A stretch of DNA of 64,000 bases from Sphingobacterium allocomposti (GCF_008124885.1 NZ_VNHX01000003.1:1-64000); one strand, 5' to 3'; counted from the stretch's first letter, positions 35,326 through 44,975 are shown. Numbers and translations are program-made. Notes: generated by a model not told the origin, from the sequence alone.

Positions 35326-36714
35326 TTAATGTTTTTGGGTCAATATTTCAAGATCGCCATGTGATGATGCCAATAGCAGGAGTGCCTGCCATACATTGTT
35401 CTGGGCTATCTCGTAGTCAATCTCGGCACGGTTCAGTGCGTATAAAGCCTGCGTATAATCCACTAAAGTGGTCAGCCCGTTTTCGTACAATGCCGTGTGC
35501 TGTTTGTAGGCCAATTGTGCAGCGGATAACTGCACTTTGGTTTCCTCAAAGTTTTCGTAGGCATTGGTCAGCTGTGACTGGGCAAGCTTGGACTGGGCGT
35601 TGAGCTCTTTGTGCAGGAGATCATAATCCTGCTTCAATGATTGGGTAAAATACTGCTGTTCCTTTACCTTGCTGTTGAAACGGTACAGGTTGGTAATGTT
35701 CCAGCTCAACGTAAAACCGAGCAGGTAATTTCCCCTGTCAATACCGACTCCTTTCAGGTACGAGCCTGAATAGGCACTGTTATCCTGCATATAATTGGAT
35801 TCAAAACCCGAACCACGTCCCTGAAGTACGCCAAAGGCAGACAAATTGGGAAGCCTTTGGGTCTTTACCAAAGATTCGGATTGAAGGCTCTGGTCAACCT
35901 TACTTTGCTGTAACTGGAGCAGAGGATGTTTGCTGACATCATTATTTTCAGGACTAAGTATACTTTTGGGTATGCTTGTGCTGTAGAGGCTATCCAGCTG
36001 GTAGGTCTTAAAGTCCTCACCCAGAAATACGGCAAGCTGCTTTGAGTATTCTAATACTTTATCATAAGATTTAATCTGCAAAGATTTTGCGTTGGAAACC
36101 TCCGCTTTCGCCAATGAAGCATCTACTTCCGGGATCAGGCCACTTTTTGCACGGGAGTCGGTCATTTCAAAAAACACCTGTGCCCGTTCCAGGTTTTTTT
36201 CCTGTACATACTGTATGCGCTGGCTGGCCAATAAGTTCAGATAGGCAGCACTCGTTTTCACCTGAAGCTGGAAAATTTCCTGTTCAAGATCTGCAATGGC
36301 AGTCTTTTCTTTGGACTGTCCCAGTTTTACCTCATTCTTTATCCTGCCGAAAGTGAACAGGTTCCAGTTGACATTGGCAAAGTAAAGTGAACCAAAAGCG
36401 GCATTCCAGTTCTGTTCCGCCAGTGGCAACGAAGTGGATGCAGAAGCCAGACCTCCGTAGGCGTACATAGAACCGTGTACCATATTGATGGTTCCGAAAC
36501 TCTGCTGCGCTGCAAGGGTTACATCCGGCAGGTATTGTTGTTTTTGAAAAACGGTATTTTGTTCGAATGCAGAAACTATCGATTTTTTGGATTTTATCCT
36601 GTCATAGTTTTCAGCGGAACGTTGGAGTGCATTGTCCAGATGCAGTACCTGTGCATAGCTATGAAGACTGCACAGGAGCACTACACCAACAGATGCAATG
36701 ATCTTTATATTCAT
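35326..36714 (-). CDS. TolC-family outer-membrane channel
   Basis: A 462-residue outer-membrane efflux protein with a signal peptide ending SYAQ (residue 22) and two helical repeats with long coiled coils typical of TolC/CusC. TTLVDYTQALYALNRAEIDYE (in parts, about residue 420) is the conserved region of the second repeat. It opens the efflux path for the RND pump encoded 16 bases downstream. It is the first gene of the tripartite set after an 87-base gap. Confidence 0.92.
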   Translation of the reverse strand: MNIKIIASVGVVLLCSLHSYAQVLHLDNALQRSAENYDRIKSKKSIVSAFEQNTVFQKQQYLPDVTLAAQQSFGTINMVHGSMYAYGGLASASTSLPLAEQNWNAAFGSLYFANVNWNLFTFGRIKNEVKLGQSKEKTAIADLEQEIFQLQVKTSAAYLNLLASQRIQYVQEKNLERAQVFFEMTDSRAKSGLIPEVDASLAKAEVSNAKSLQIKSYDKVLEYSKQLAVFLGEDFKTYQLDSLYSTSIPKSILSPENNDVSKHPLLQLQQSKVDQSLQSESLVKTQRLPNLSAFGVLQGRGSGFESNYMQDNSAYSGSYLKGVGIDRGNYLLGFTLSWNITNLYRFNSKVKEQQYFTQSLKQDYDLLHKELNAQSKLAQSQLTNAYENFEETKVQLSAAQLAYKQHTALYENGLTTLVDYTQALYALNRAEIDYEIAQNNVWQALLLLASSHGDLEILTQKH

Positions 36715-36801
36715 TGTTATAAAAATTAGAAATTAGACATAACGAATTAAGGCATAACCCTATGTATGGGCATGCAATTCTTAGTTTCGGAACATCAGAT
36801 C

Positions 36802-37230
36802 CTAAATTCTATAAACGCAGTGAAGTATGTAGAGTGGATTACCCCTTATAGGGATCTTGGTAGAACGGTAGGTTGGTTTGGAAGGTTCAGGGTATATTCC
36901 TGAAAATTCAAACAATGCCCCCAATGTTTCATTAGGAATCGCTTCGCCCCAGAATTTAACCGACAGGTCAAATCCTGAATATTTATGTGCTGCATTATCT
37001 ACCTTAACGATCTTGGTTTCGTGCTTACAGCAGCCTTTCTTTTTTTCTTTTAGTTCTTTATTCTTGTTTGAACATATCGGACAGGGTTTGTCCGAATCGA
37101 CATGGGTATTACTATTCGTCAGACTGTAAAGTTTTACAGCCATTCCCTTGCACATATGGGAGTACTGGATAAAGCCCGTGGACAATACCAGATACAACAT
37201 GGAAAGGAATATGACGAATAGTTTTTTCAT
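36802..37230 (-). CDS. Small Cys/His-rich secreted protein (HYC_CC_PP-like)
   Basis: A 142-residue protein with an N-terminal membrane-type signal (LFVIFLSMLYLVLSTGF) and metal-binding clusters YSHMCKG, PCPICSNK, KKGCCKHET and ILHCVYRI. The pattern resembles the Bacteroidota family named HYC_CC_PP, often beside metal transport genes; this is from memory. It is likely a periplasmic copper-binding protein. TAAATTTG at 37249-37242 (minus strand) could be a -7 box 12 bases upstream of its ATG. Confidence 0.65.
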   Translation of the reverse strand: MKKLFVIFLSMLYLVLSTGFIQYSHMCKGMAVKLYSLTNSNTHVDSDKPCPICSNKNKELKEKKKGCCKHETKIVKVDNAAHKYSGFDLSVKFWGEAIPNETLGALFEFSGIYPEPSKPTYRSTKIPIRGNPLYILHCVYRI

Positions 37231-37276
37231 GAATTATTATGCAAATTTAATAAAAATTACAGTTAATTATACATTT

Positions 37277-37627
37277 TTAGCAGTTGCCTGAGCAATCTAT
37301 TGTCCAGTCATCCGAATCATTTTCATGTACCGCAATTTTACTGATGATCTCGTCGGCTTCGGTGTCCGTGTAGGTCCCGTAACCATTCACAAATACACCT
37401 TTTGCCCCGTCGCTCTTATTGTGCATGGCGTAAAGGATGGCTTCGTCATCCAGGTCGTTCTGCCCGGTAAAACGGTATATCTTATCAATGACCAGATCAT
37501 TGATGTTGATGCAATGTTTGTCCGGCGTATAGGATGCGGAAACTTCCAATAGGTTGAAGTCTTCGGTATAACCCCGCTGTCTGAGGATCTCCATAACTTC
37601 CGATAAAGTTTTCTCTGTTGTGATCAT
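37277..37627 (-). CDS. Conserved small acidic protein of unknown function
   Basis: A 116-residue cytoplasmic protein. RGYTEDFNLLE near residue 18, YRFTGQNDLDDEAILYAM near 52 and GVFVNGYGTYTD near 77 belong to a Bacteroidota family that databases often label phosphoribosylpyrophosphate synthetase without good reason; that enzyme's motifs are absent. The copy ends in TIDCSGNC, a pair of Cys that could bind metal. It sits between the multicopper oxidase and the HYC-like gene. Confidence 0.6.
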   Translation of the reverse strand: MITTEKTLSEVMEILRQRGYTEDFNLLEVSASYTPDKHCININDLVIDKIYRFTGQNDLDDEAILYAMHNKSDGAKGVFVNGYGTYTDTEADEIISKIAVHENDSDDWTIDCSGNC

Positions 37628-37678
37628 ATCTGTTCGTTTAAATTATTTGCTTTTTTTTAGCTGTTCTTTTGACCGTTT

Positions 37679-37735
37679 TTAACGGCAGCAATTCTTTTTG
37701 AAGAATGTATTATATATCCATTTTAGAAATTTCAT
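37679..37735 (-). CDS. Possible 18-residue peptide ending in CCR
   Basis: A very short frame with ATG at 37735 encodes MKFLKWIYNTFFKKNCCR. It lies between two genes of the copper cluster on the same strand. A basic amphipathic segment and a Cys pair are suggestive of a metal-linked peptide or a leader. Evidence for translation is absent, and it may be chance. Confidence 0.25.
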   Translation of the reverse strand: MKFLKWIYNTFFKKNCCR

Positions 37736-37756
37736 TGTTTATTTTTTTTTAAATTA

Positions 37757-40030
37757 TCAGTATGTCAATGCAATCCCAGCTCCAAATCCCATATCGCTGT
37801 CATAATGTGCCCGCAGTCCGATATTCTTGGTAAAAATATATCTCAGTTCCCCCATATATTCCATATCGGTATTGACCATAAATCCTGCGCGTAAGCGTTT
37901 GGATATCGGAATATCCTCCCGCATCAATGACAGTCGGACAATCCCGTCATGGTACACCTCAGCCTGAAAGTTCACCAGCATGGGCAATGTGTACATTACC
38001 CCAAGGCTAACGGCACTCCTGTTGTCCTTTTTGTTGGTCTGCCCAAAAATATTTTTTTCATGCTCATCAATACCCATTTTACGGTAACGCCAGTCAAATC
38101 CGATGAAAGGCATTAGCCATTGCATCTTACCGATGTATCTTCCCAGATGGGTTTCCACTTCGTATCCGTGCATATCGTTATACCCTAAACGCCATTCTGT
38201 CCCCAGACTCCATCTGGCATTCTGAAGCATGGCTTCACCGTCATTACCATTGGTCGCAAAATCATTCTGTGCCATGAAATGCGGCATATTGGCCTCCTTC
38301 TGCAATGCCCTGTATGCTTTTGCCTTATCAGGTAGGTACGGGTTTTCATAATCGCCAACGGCAAAAACACGGTTCATACCCGCCATCATGTGGTAAAGGA
38401 TATGACAGTGGAAGAACCAGTCTCCTTCCTCATTTGCCGCAAACTCTATCGTATCGGTTTCCATCGGCATAATATCTATGATGTTCTTCATGGGCGAATT
38501 TTCTCCGTGACCGTTCAATAACCTGAAATCGAACCCATGCAGGTGCATCGGATGGCGCATCATGGAATTATTATGGAGCGTGATACGCAATACCTCGCCT
38601 TTCTTTACCGGTATTTTGTCAACTTCTGAAAGTACTTTGTTGTCCATGCTCCACACGTAGCGGTTCATATTTCCGCTAAGTGTAAATTTCAGTTCCTTGA
38701 CAGGGGCATCTTTGGGAAGTGTCGTGTTACGGGGAGATTTTAGCATCGCATAGTTCAGGGTAACGATATCGCCAAGTGCATTGGCATTATAGCGGTTGGG
38801 ATCATTGTCCATATCCATACCGCCATGTTTGCTATGATCTGCTTTTTTGCCCGCCTCTCCTGTAATTTCGGGATACATTACCACATTCATATCCATCTGG
38901 TTCAGGCTCATGTTCATTCCCATATCATCCAGGTCGCCGTTCATCTTCATCATGTCGTTCATCATCTTCATCCCTTCAAAATATTTCAATTTTGGTAAAG
39001 GGGCAATCAGTTGTTTTACGCCATTTCCAATGTAAAAGCTTGCCGATTGTGTTCTGTCTTCCGTAGTTGCCAATAATTCGTATGCAGTTCCTTCACTGGG
39101 AATCGTAACAACAATATCATAGGTTTCTGATACGGCTATGATCAACCTGTCCACCTCAACAGGTTCCACATCATTTCCGTCACTGGCTACCACCGTTATC
39201 TTACCGCCAGCATAGCGTAACCAGAAATAAGAGGAAGCTCCACCATTTGAAATACGTAGGCGGACTTTATCGCCTGCTTTGAGCGGCTTGCCATCCACGG
39301 ACTTCAGCTGGGGTGAATTGCTTCCGTTGATAAGGATCTTGTCATAATAGACATCGCTTACATCCATTGCGAGCATACGTTTCCATTCATTTTTCACCTT
39401 TGTGCCAAACTGACCTTCCCTGATAGCCTCACCGTAGGATTGCGTAGCCCCTTTTTTGATAGCGGCCCAATCGTTGGCGTTATGCAGCATCCGGTTGATG
39501 TTGTTGGGATTTAAGTTTGTCCATTCACTCAGGATAATGGGTACCGTTGGCAGATCATCAATGCCTTTCCTGAAGGTCTTGTCATCTTCACGTTTCTTCA
39601 TGACAAAATTCCCGTACATCCCGATCTGTTCCTGCAATCCTGAATGCGAATGGTACCAATGGGTACCGTTCTGGATAATGGGAAAACGATACGTATAGGT
39701 AGAACCGGCAGGAATGGGCTGTTGGGTAAGATGGGGTACACCATCTTCTTTATTGGGCAGAAAAACGCCATGCCAATGGAGTGAGGTGTTTTCCTTCAGC
39801 AGGTTGTGCACGACTATTTCGGCAGTATCGCCCTCGGTAAAGGTTAAGGTTGGCATCGGGATCTGCCCGTTTACCGCGATAGCCCTTTTTTCCTTACCTG
39901 CATAATTTACAAGGGTATCCTTTATATAAAGATCGTAGTGCACTACTTTCTGGGCGAATAGTGTATGTGTAAAGAGCAGTATAAATACTGTCTGTAATGT
40001 TTTTATAATTATATTCTGATGTTTGTACAT
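37757..40030 (-). CDS. Multicopper oxidase with C-terminal CopB-like domain (CopA type)
   Basis: A 757-residue secreted protein, signal peptide to about residue 26. Copper motifs are HWHG (85-88), HWYHSH (124-129), HPMHLHGF and HCHILYHMMAGM, giving type 1, 2 and 3 sites. A Met-rich stretch (MKMMNDMMKMNGD and MGMNMSLNQMDMN, about 340-370) and HSKHGGMDMD resemble PcoA/CopA. The last ~160 residues look like the beta-rich CopB/PcoB outer-membrane domain (WRLGYNDMHGYEVETHLGRY). It should oxidise Cu(I) in the periplasm and bind it. The fusion explains the absence of a separate copB. Confidence 0.93.
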   Translation of the reverse strand: MYKHQNIIIKTLQTVFILLFTHTLFAQKVVHYDLYIKDTLVNYAGKEKRAIAVNGQIPMPTLTFTEGDTAEIVVHNLLKENTSLHWHGVFLPNKEDGVPHLTQQPIPAGSTYTYRFPIIQNGTHWYHSHSGLQEQIGMYGNFVMKKREDDKTFRKGIDDLPTVPIILSEWTNLNPNNINRMLHNANDWAAIKKGATQSYGEAIREGQFGTKVKNEWKRMLAMDVSDVYYDKILINGSNSPQLKSVDGKPLKAGDKVRLRISNGGASSYFWLRYAGGKITVVASDGNDVEPVEVDRLIIAVSETYDIVVTIPSEGTAYELLATTEDRTQSASFYIGNGVKQLIAPLPKLKYFEGMKMMNDMMKMNGDLDDMGMNMSLNQMDMNVVMYPEITGEAGKKADHSKHGGMDMDNDPNRYNANALGDIVTLNYAMLKSPRNTTLPKDAPVKELKFTLSGNMNRYVWSMDNKVLSEVDKIPVKKGEVLRITLHNNSMMRHPMHLHGFDFRLLNGHGENSPMKNIIDIMPMETDTIEFAANEEGDWFFHCHILYHMMAGMNRVFAVGDYENPYLPDKAKAYRALQKEANMPHFMAQNDFATNGNDGEAMLQNARWSLGTEWRLGYNDMHGYEVETHLGRYIGKMQWLMPFIGFDWRYRKMGIDEHEKNIFGQTNKKDNRSAVSLGVMYTLPMLVNFQAEVYHDGIVRLSLMREDIPISKRLRAGFMVNTDMEYMGELRYIFTKNIGLRAHYDSDMGFGAGIALTY

Positions 40031-40041
40031 TGTTCCTAATT

Positions 40042-40497
40042 TTATTTATTGCTGTCTTCCATAGCTTCGAACCACTGCGTTAAAACCTGCCTGTCGTTCT
40101 CTGAAATGATGGCATCACGGTGGATCAGGGTGTAAGACGACAGTGGCATTTCTCCATCTTTTATCTGTCCGGCTATAGATCTCAGTTTGCTGCGTTTCCT
40201 ACGTTGAGAATAATCGCCAAACTCGCTGAAATTCAGTTCCTGTTTCCCTTTACGGATATGGTCTGCCATATACCATGCTCCCGGCTGGATGCGACCATAC
40301 CATGGATACCGGGTATTATTGCTATGGCAGTCATAACAGGATCGAACAAGGATTGCCTTTATATTTTGGGGTACGGCATATACTTTTTCAAAATGAGCTT
40401 CAGTTACTTCCTCCGACTGGTTTCGCAACGGCTGGAAGAACTGTATACCGATCAGGATAACAGCCAACCCCAAAATAATTTTCTTTTTTATACCCAT
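40042..40497 (-). CDS. Haem-binding-domain protein (CxxCH)
   Basis: A 151-residue membrane-anchored protein, with an N-terminal helix (IILGLAVILIGIQFF) and a single c-type haem site SCYDCHSN (about residue 53). The pattern CYDCHSNNTRYPWYGRIQP matches the Bacteroidota haem_bd family. It may pass electrons in the periplasm or simply bind haem. It is immediately upstream of the multicopper oxidase gene (11 bases), so an electron-transfer link to copper oxidation is plausible but unproven. Confidence 0.85.
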   Translation of the reverse strand: MGIKKKIILGLAVILIGIQFFQPLRNQSEEVTEAHFEKVYAVPQNIKAILVRSCYDCHSNNTRYPWYGRIQPGAWYMADHIRKGKQELNFSEFGDYSQRRKRSKLRSIAGQIKDGEMPLSSYTLIHRDAIISENDRQVLTQWFEAMEDSNK

Positions 40498-40583
40498 TAT
40501 TACATTGCTTACCCATTACCAGTCAACAGTATAAAATTGAGAATTTTAACAAACCCGGCTATTGTGATTTTTCTTGTTAGATT

Positions 40584-40617
40584 TGTGAGATTTACTGATT
40601 TCTCAATAAATCTCACA
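40584..40617. promoter_or_regulatory. 11-base inverted repeat before the haem-binding gene
   Basis: TGTGAGATTTA (40584-40594) and TAAATCTCACA (40607-40617) are perfect inverted copies around a 12-base loop. They may terminate the DUF3347 transcript or be a regulator site. The left part, GATTTGTGAGATTTACTG, recurs with one change at 46125-46142 upstream of another gene of the cluster. The gap is 40498-40675. Confidence 0.45.
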
Positions 40618-40675
40618 CAATTAAGCCCATCTGCAAATTCAAGTTATACTACCGGCAATGTGATCCATATTGGGT

Positions 40676-41323
40676 TTACTTGGCAGCAATGGTCTTCTGC
40701 ACATTACCGCAGGTCAACATTTCTGCCCCATAATACGGATTCTTGATGTCCTTGCTTTCACTCAGCCATATCGCTCCCTTATTATCATTGAACATCGGGC
40801 AATGGTCCTGATATAAGGTCTGGGACGTACTGAACAATGCGATCAGGTCCTTCAGGTCTTCACTAAGGGATGAAAGATGTTCACGCTGGTGGTGAATGTT
40901 GCCTGCATTCTCACCGATATGTTCTGCATGTTCCTTGGCGTCATCAGCTATATCCATATATTTCTGATATTTATCGGCAGGTACGGACTGTATGTCTACT
41001 TTGTTTAAAGTCGCCAACAGTTTTTTGCCCGCACTTGCGGCAGCTTTGTCGTTATCCGATACCAGAGCATTCTTCAATGACAGGTAATCTGTTACGATAG
41101 GTGCAATGGAAAAGCTATTGTTATCGCCCTGTGCTGTTGATGTCCCGTCTTCAATAGTAGCTGAATCGGTTGCTTTCTTTTCTGACTGTTGTGTAGATTG
41201 ATCTTCTGCTACAGCCGTTGAACCGTTTTCAGGTTGTTCCGAATTTTTATTGGACGACTGGTTACAAGATACTGCTATTGTCATCAGTACAGCAGCGGAT
41301 ATGGATAGTGTTATATTTTTCAT
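40676..41323 (-). CDS. DUF3347-domain lipoprotein
   Basis: A 215-residue lipoprotein (lipobox ending AVSC, residue 20) with a DUF3347 domain (about 75-210). LYQDHCPMFND and PYYGAEMLTCG are the conserved Cys/His/Met segments, probably copper ligands. The low-complexity linker contains many Ser, Thr and Gln. This family is common in Bacteroidota copper clusters next to CopA and CusB genes. It is seven bases downstream of the P-ATPase gene in the same operon. Confidence 0.9.
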   Translation of the reverse strand: MKNITLSISAAVLMTIAVSCNQSSNKNSEQPENGSTAVAEDQSTQQSEKKATDSATIEDGTSTAQGDNNSFSIAPIVTDYLSLKNALVSDNDKAAASAGKKLLATLNKVDIQSVPADKYQKYMDIADDAKEHAEHIGENAGNIHHQREHLSSLSEDLKDLIALFSTSQTLYQDHCPMFNDNKGAIWLSESKDIKNPYYGAEMLTCGNVQKTIAAK

Positions 41324-41329
41324 TTTCTG

Positions 41330-43459
41330 TTACTTTTTGATTTTTAATAAACTTGCATTGATAGCCACTACAATTGTGCTCACACTCATCAGTACGGCAC
41401 CCATAGCAGGGCTTAAAACAAATTTCGGGTAGAGCAGACCTGCTGCAAGGGGGATGGCTACCACGTTGTAGCCAACGGCCCATATCAGGTTCTGAACCAT
41501 TTTCTTGTAGGTAAGTTTTCCAAAGTCTATCAGCTTCACGATGTCTTTCGGATCGCTATCGACCAGTATAATGTCGGCCGTTTCTGCCGCTACATCGGTT
41601 CCTGAACCAACTGCGATCCCCACATCGGCCTGGGCAAGTGCGGGAGCATCGTTCACACCGTCGCCGGTCATCGCTACGATTTCGCCTTTTGCCTGAAACT
41701 CCTTGATCTTTTCCTGTTTGTTGTGCGGAAGCACATTTGCCAGATAGCCATCCATACCCAATTTTCCGGCTACAGCGGCAGCAATTTTCTCATTATCTCC
41801 TGTAAGAAGAAACGATTTGATGTCCATTTTTTTTAGCTTATCAATGGCAGCCTGTGAACCCTCACGGATACTGTCAGCCAGTGTAATGATCCCGATGACC
41901 TTGTTTTCGATCAATACGAAGTTTACGGTTTCTGCCTCCTGATTGATCTCAGTTGGGATTTCGGGCAATGAAAGCTTGTTTTCGCTAAAATAGTTCGGAC
42001 CGGCTGCCACTACATTTTTACCGTTGACAGTTCCCCGTACACCAATGCCTTGCATATAGCTGAAGTTCTCAGATTTCCATAGAGCAAGTCCCTTTTCTTT
42101 CAGTTGGGTGATTATACCTTTTGCGATATGGTGTTCAGAGTTTTGCTGTACAGCGGCAGCGTATTGGATAACGTCATCCGCACTATACTCGTCTGTCAAG
42201 GGAATAACCTTTTCTACCGCATGGGAACCTTTGGTAAGTGTTCCTGTTTTATCAAAAATAATGGTGGAAAGCTTTCTTGTGGTTTCAAATGCAGTACGGT
42301 TTCTTATCAACAGTCCGTTTGTGGCCGATAGGGTCGTGGAAATAGCGACAACCAAAGGTATGGCTACCCCCAATGCGTGCGGACAGGCAGTTACCATTAC
42401 CGTAACCATTCTTTCCAGTGCAAAGGCCATATCGCCCGTGCTGGAGAACCAGTAAACGAATGTGATGATCCCGACGGCTATGGCAATAAAAGTCAGCCAT
42501 TTTGCTACTTTATCTGCAAGGTTCTGGGTGTTTGATTTGGTTGCCTGGGCTTCCTGTACCAGGTTGATGACCTTGTTCAGGTAACTGTCTTTACCAACTC
42601 CCGTCACCTTGATCTTAACGGCACCGTCACCATTGATGGAACCTGCGATTACTTTATCATTTACCTCTTTCTTAACGGGAACACTTTCTCCGGTAAGCAT
42701 ACTTTCGTTGATATAGGAAAGCCCTTCGGTAACCAGCCCATCGGCAGGAATTTTTTCACCCGGTTTGATAATAACCGTTTCTCCGTTTTGCAGTTCTTCC
42801 AGTTTTATCTTTACAGCTTCACCGTTACGTTCTACCGTAACACTATTAGGAAGCAATGCGACCAATGATTGCAATGCTTTGGATGCCGCCATTTGGGAAC
42901 GCATTTCCAGCCAATGCCCCAAGAGCATAATGTCGATAAGGGTGGCCAGCTCCCAGAAGAAGTCCATACCTTTCAATCCCAGTGCCACGGCTACCGAATA
43001 AACGTAAGCGACGGTAATAGCAATGGCTACCAGGGTCATCATGCCGATAGCTTTGGCCTTGATTTCTCCGACCATGCCTTTTAGGAAAGGCATACCGCCA
43101 TACACATAGATTATTGTTCCCAGGACAAGCAGCACATAGTTGTCGCCCGTAAATTTGAGATCAAAACCAAGCCAGTGCTGTATCATGTGCGATAGCAGCA
43201 GGATAGGAACCGTAATGATCAAGCTGACCCAGAACCTTTTCAGGAAATCACCTGTGCGATGGCCAGCATGTTTGTTATAGTCGTTATGCTGCCCGTGGTC
43301 GTGATGGTGGTGGTCATGTTCATGATGATGCCCGTGGTGATCGGTATCATTGGGGTGATTGCCTGCATCCATTGGCACCAGATCCATTCCGCAGAGCGGA
43401 CATTTGCCAGGTTCATCTTTTATCACCTGTGGGTGCATAGGGCACGTATATTTTTTCAT
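41330..43459 (-). CDS. CopB-type copper P-type ATPase (CPH, P1B-3)
   Basis: A 709-residue heavy-metal ATPase. Residues 3-30 are a zinc-ribbon-like heavy-metal-binding domain (YTCPMHPQV and CPLCGMDLVPM). A His-rich stretch (about 40-68) follows, then eight membrane helices. The motif in helix 6 is CPH (359-361), the signature of the P1B-3 group that exports Cu(II)/Ag(I). DKTGTLTK (403-410) is the phosphorylation site, and TGDGVNDAPAL lies near the C-terminus. It exports metal from the cytoplasm. The neighbouring DUF3347 and AAA genes are in the same operon. Confidence 0.95.
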   Translation of the reverse strand: MKKYTCPMHPQVIKDEPGKCPLCGMDLVPMDAGNHPNDTDHHGHHHEHDHHHHDHGQHNDYNKHAGHRTGDFLKRFWVSLIITVPILLLSHMIQHWLGFDLKFTGDNYVLLVLGTIIYVYGGMPFLKGMVGEIKAKAIGMMTLVAIAITVAYVYSVAVALGLKGMDFFWELATLIDIMLLGHWLEMRSQMAASKALQSLVALLPNSVTVERNGEAVKIKLEELQNGETVIIKPGEKIPADGLVTEGLSYINESMLTGESVPVKKEVNDKVIAGSINGDGAVKIKVTGVGKDSYLNKVINLVQEAQATKSNTQNLADKVAKWLTFIAIAVGIITFVYWFSSTGDMAFALERMVTVMVTACPHALGVAIPLVVAISTTLSATNGLLIRNRTAFETTRKLSTIIFDKTGTLTKGSHAVEKVIPLTDEYSADDVIQYAAAVQQNSEHHIAKGIITQLKEKGLALWKSENFSYMQGIGVRGTVNGKNVVAAGPNYFSENKLSLPEIPTEINQEAETVNFVLIENKVIGIITLADSIREGSQAAIDKLKKMDIKSFLLTGDNEKIAAAVAGKLGMDGYLANVLPHNKQEKIKEFQAKGEIVAMTGDGVNDAPALAQADVGIAVGSGTDVAAETADIILVDSDPKDIVKLIDFGKLTYKKMVQNLIWAVGYNVVAIPLAAGLLYPKFVLSPAMGAVLMSVSTIVVAINASLLKIKK

Positions 43460-43473
43460 GATCGATTAAAAAA

Positions 43474-44003
43474 TTAAAGATTGTTAAGAATAAACTGAAC
43501 CCTTTCTTCCGGGGGAAGTACGGGAACGTGGACTACTGGCAGGGACAGGGATTCATAGACCTCTATGATGAGGGAATGGATGTGAAGCTGTTCACTTTCA
43601 TTTTCCGTACGTGCATAATCCTTGATGAACGGCAGCCTTTCAAGTATGAATACTTTTTTGTAATCAACTTTTGTCAAGGCATCATTTATCAGATCATCGG
43701 GTTGTAGCCCCAAAAAACGATAATAGGCAAGTGCATCTGGGATTGCCCTGTCCAGAAACACGGTTTCTTTTGGATCAAGGTCTGCTTCCTGTTCAATCTG
43801 CATTTTAAGTACACCCTGCTGAAATTCCAGCTTATTTTCCCTTATCTCCTCTACGGTTTTTCCACCGACAGCCATCGTATCGATGTAATGTCTTGCGTGT
43901 TCAATTGCCGTATGGTATCCCTTTCGGATAAGAGGTTTACTACCGTGGTTTTTCCTGTCGAAGGTCCTCCGGTAATAACATACCAATTCGTATTGTTCTT
44001 CAT
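43474..44003 (-). pseudogene. AAA-family ATPase with a frameshift after the P-loop
   Basis: The ATG at 44003 starts MKNNTNWYVITGGPSTGKTT, a good Walker A, then VVNLLSER. The sequence then shifts frame at the GGG of 43919-43921: the next frame supplies KGYHTAIEHARHYIDTMAVGG, an exact continuation of the family (restored as SERGYHT by one extra G). The rest (DRAIPDALAYYRFLG, ERLPFIKDYARTE) is intact to 43474. The family (AAA_28-like) is seen next to copper ATPases. A genuine indel or a sequencing error in a G-run are both possible. Confidence 0.8.
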
Positions 44004-44015
44004 GTGGCAGGCGTA

Positions 44016-44882
44016 TTATTTTATGGTTTCTACAACGCTGCCACAGGTAAGCATCTGGGAACCATAGTAAGGGTTCTTGACCGTATTTTCTTTACTGAGC
44101 CAGTTTGCCCCACCATTGAACATCGGACAGTGCTGATAGTAAACCGGACTGTCCTGCTTGGAAACCTTTGCAAGCTCATAAACGGGTTTTGAAAGTTCAG
44201 AGAAGGATTTTCTTTGTCCCGAAATATCTTTTGCAGCAATAATTTTATCCACACTTGCACCAAAATCCTTTACATAATTTTCCCATATTGCACGTTCTTC
44301 GGCATTTAGCTTCGCTACATCCACAGCTTTGATCGCTTTGGAAAGATCGGTAGCTTTTGCCTTTGCCATATTTCCATCTGTTTTTACCAGGGCATCTTTT
44401 AGAGCAAAATAATGATCGAATACCTGTTTTAACTGCGGGATTTCCTGTGCAGATTCCATAGAATTTGATTGAGCTGTGTGGTGACCTAAATGCTCATCCG
44501 GCACGGAACTTTTCTGCTGCTCCTGACTGACATAGTCTTTTAGTGTCCGCTGGTATTGGCAGCAGCCATGCAGCTTGGCATAGGCATCGTCCGGAGCCAG
44601 GAATTTTTCGTTATCATGACCTGCCAGGGCAATGCGTTTAAGGATCTCGTCGGTATTGGTCTTTTCACTATCGTAAGTGATCTCGGCTTTCTTGGTATTT
44701 TCATCCCAGTTTACCAGTGCAACCTTTTTGATATTGCCTGCTTTTGCTATTCTCGCCCTGCACATCCCGCATTCGCCATAGATGTGTACGGTTTCTGTTT
44801 TGGCATTTTTGATCTGTGCAAAACTGACAACTGAATATAGCGATAGTGCCATCGCCATAAATATTTTATTTACGGATTTCAT
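44016..44882 (-). CDS. HMA domain fused to DUF3347, secreted
   Basis: A 288-residue protein with a signal peptide (to about residue 22). Residues 25-90 are a heavy-metal-associated domain, with the copper motif YGECGMCRARI (CxxC, about 35-45). The C-terminal half (about 150-288) is DUF3347 with VYYQHCPMFNGG and PYYGSQMLTCG. It is likely a periplasmic copper chaperone that receives metal from the P-ATPase and passes it on. It lies just before the AAA gene. Confidence 0.9.
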   Translation of the reverse strand: MKSVNKIFMAMALSLYSVVSFAQIKNAKTETVHIYGECGMCRARIAKAGNIKKVALVNWDENTKKAEITYDSEKTNTDEILKRIALAGHDNEKFLAPDDAYAKLHGCCQYQRTLKDYVSQEQQKSSVPDEHLGHHTAQSNSMESAQEIPQLKQVFDHYFALKDALVKTDGNMAKAKATDLSKAIKAVDVAKLNAEERAIWENYVKDFGASVDKIIAAKDISGQRKSFSELSKPVYELAKVSKQDSPVYYQHCPMFNGGANWLSKENTVKNPYYGSQMLTCGSVVETIK

Positions 44883-44975
44883 TAGAATAAAAATTACTGA
44901 ATTAGATAAAATGTAATAGTCTATTCCTTCAAAACGGATTTGAAAGGACGTACTTTTGGCTATACAGCCACCATT

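Noticed and set aside
37277..37627. Phosphoribosylpyrophosphate synthetase
   Set aside because: The label is common for this family, but the 116-residue protein has none of the enzyme's motifs.
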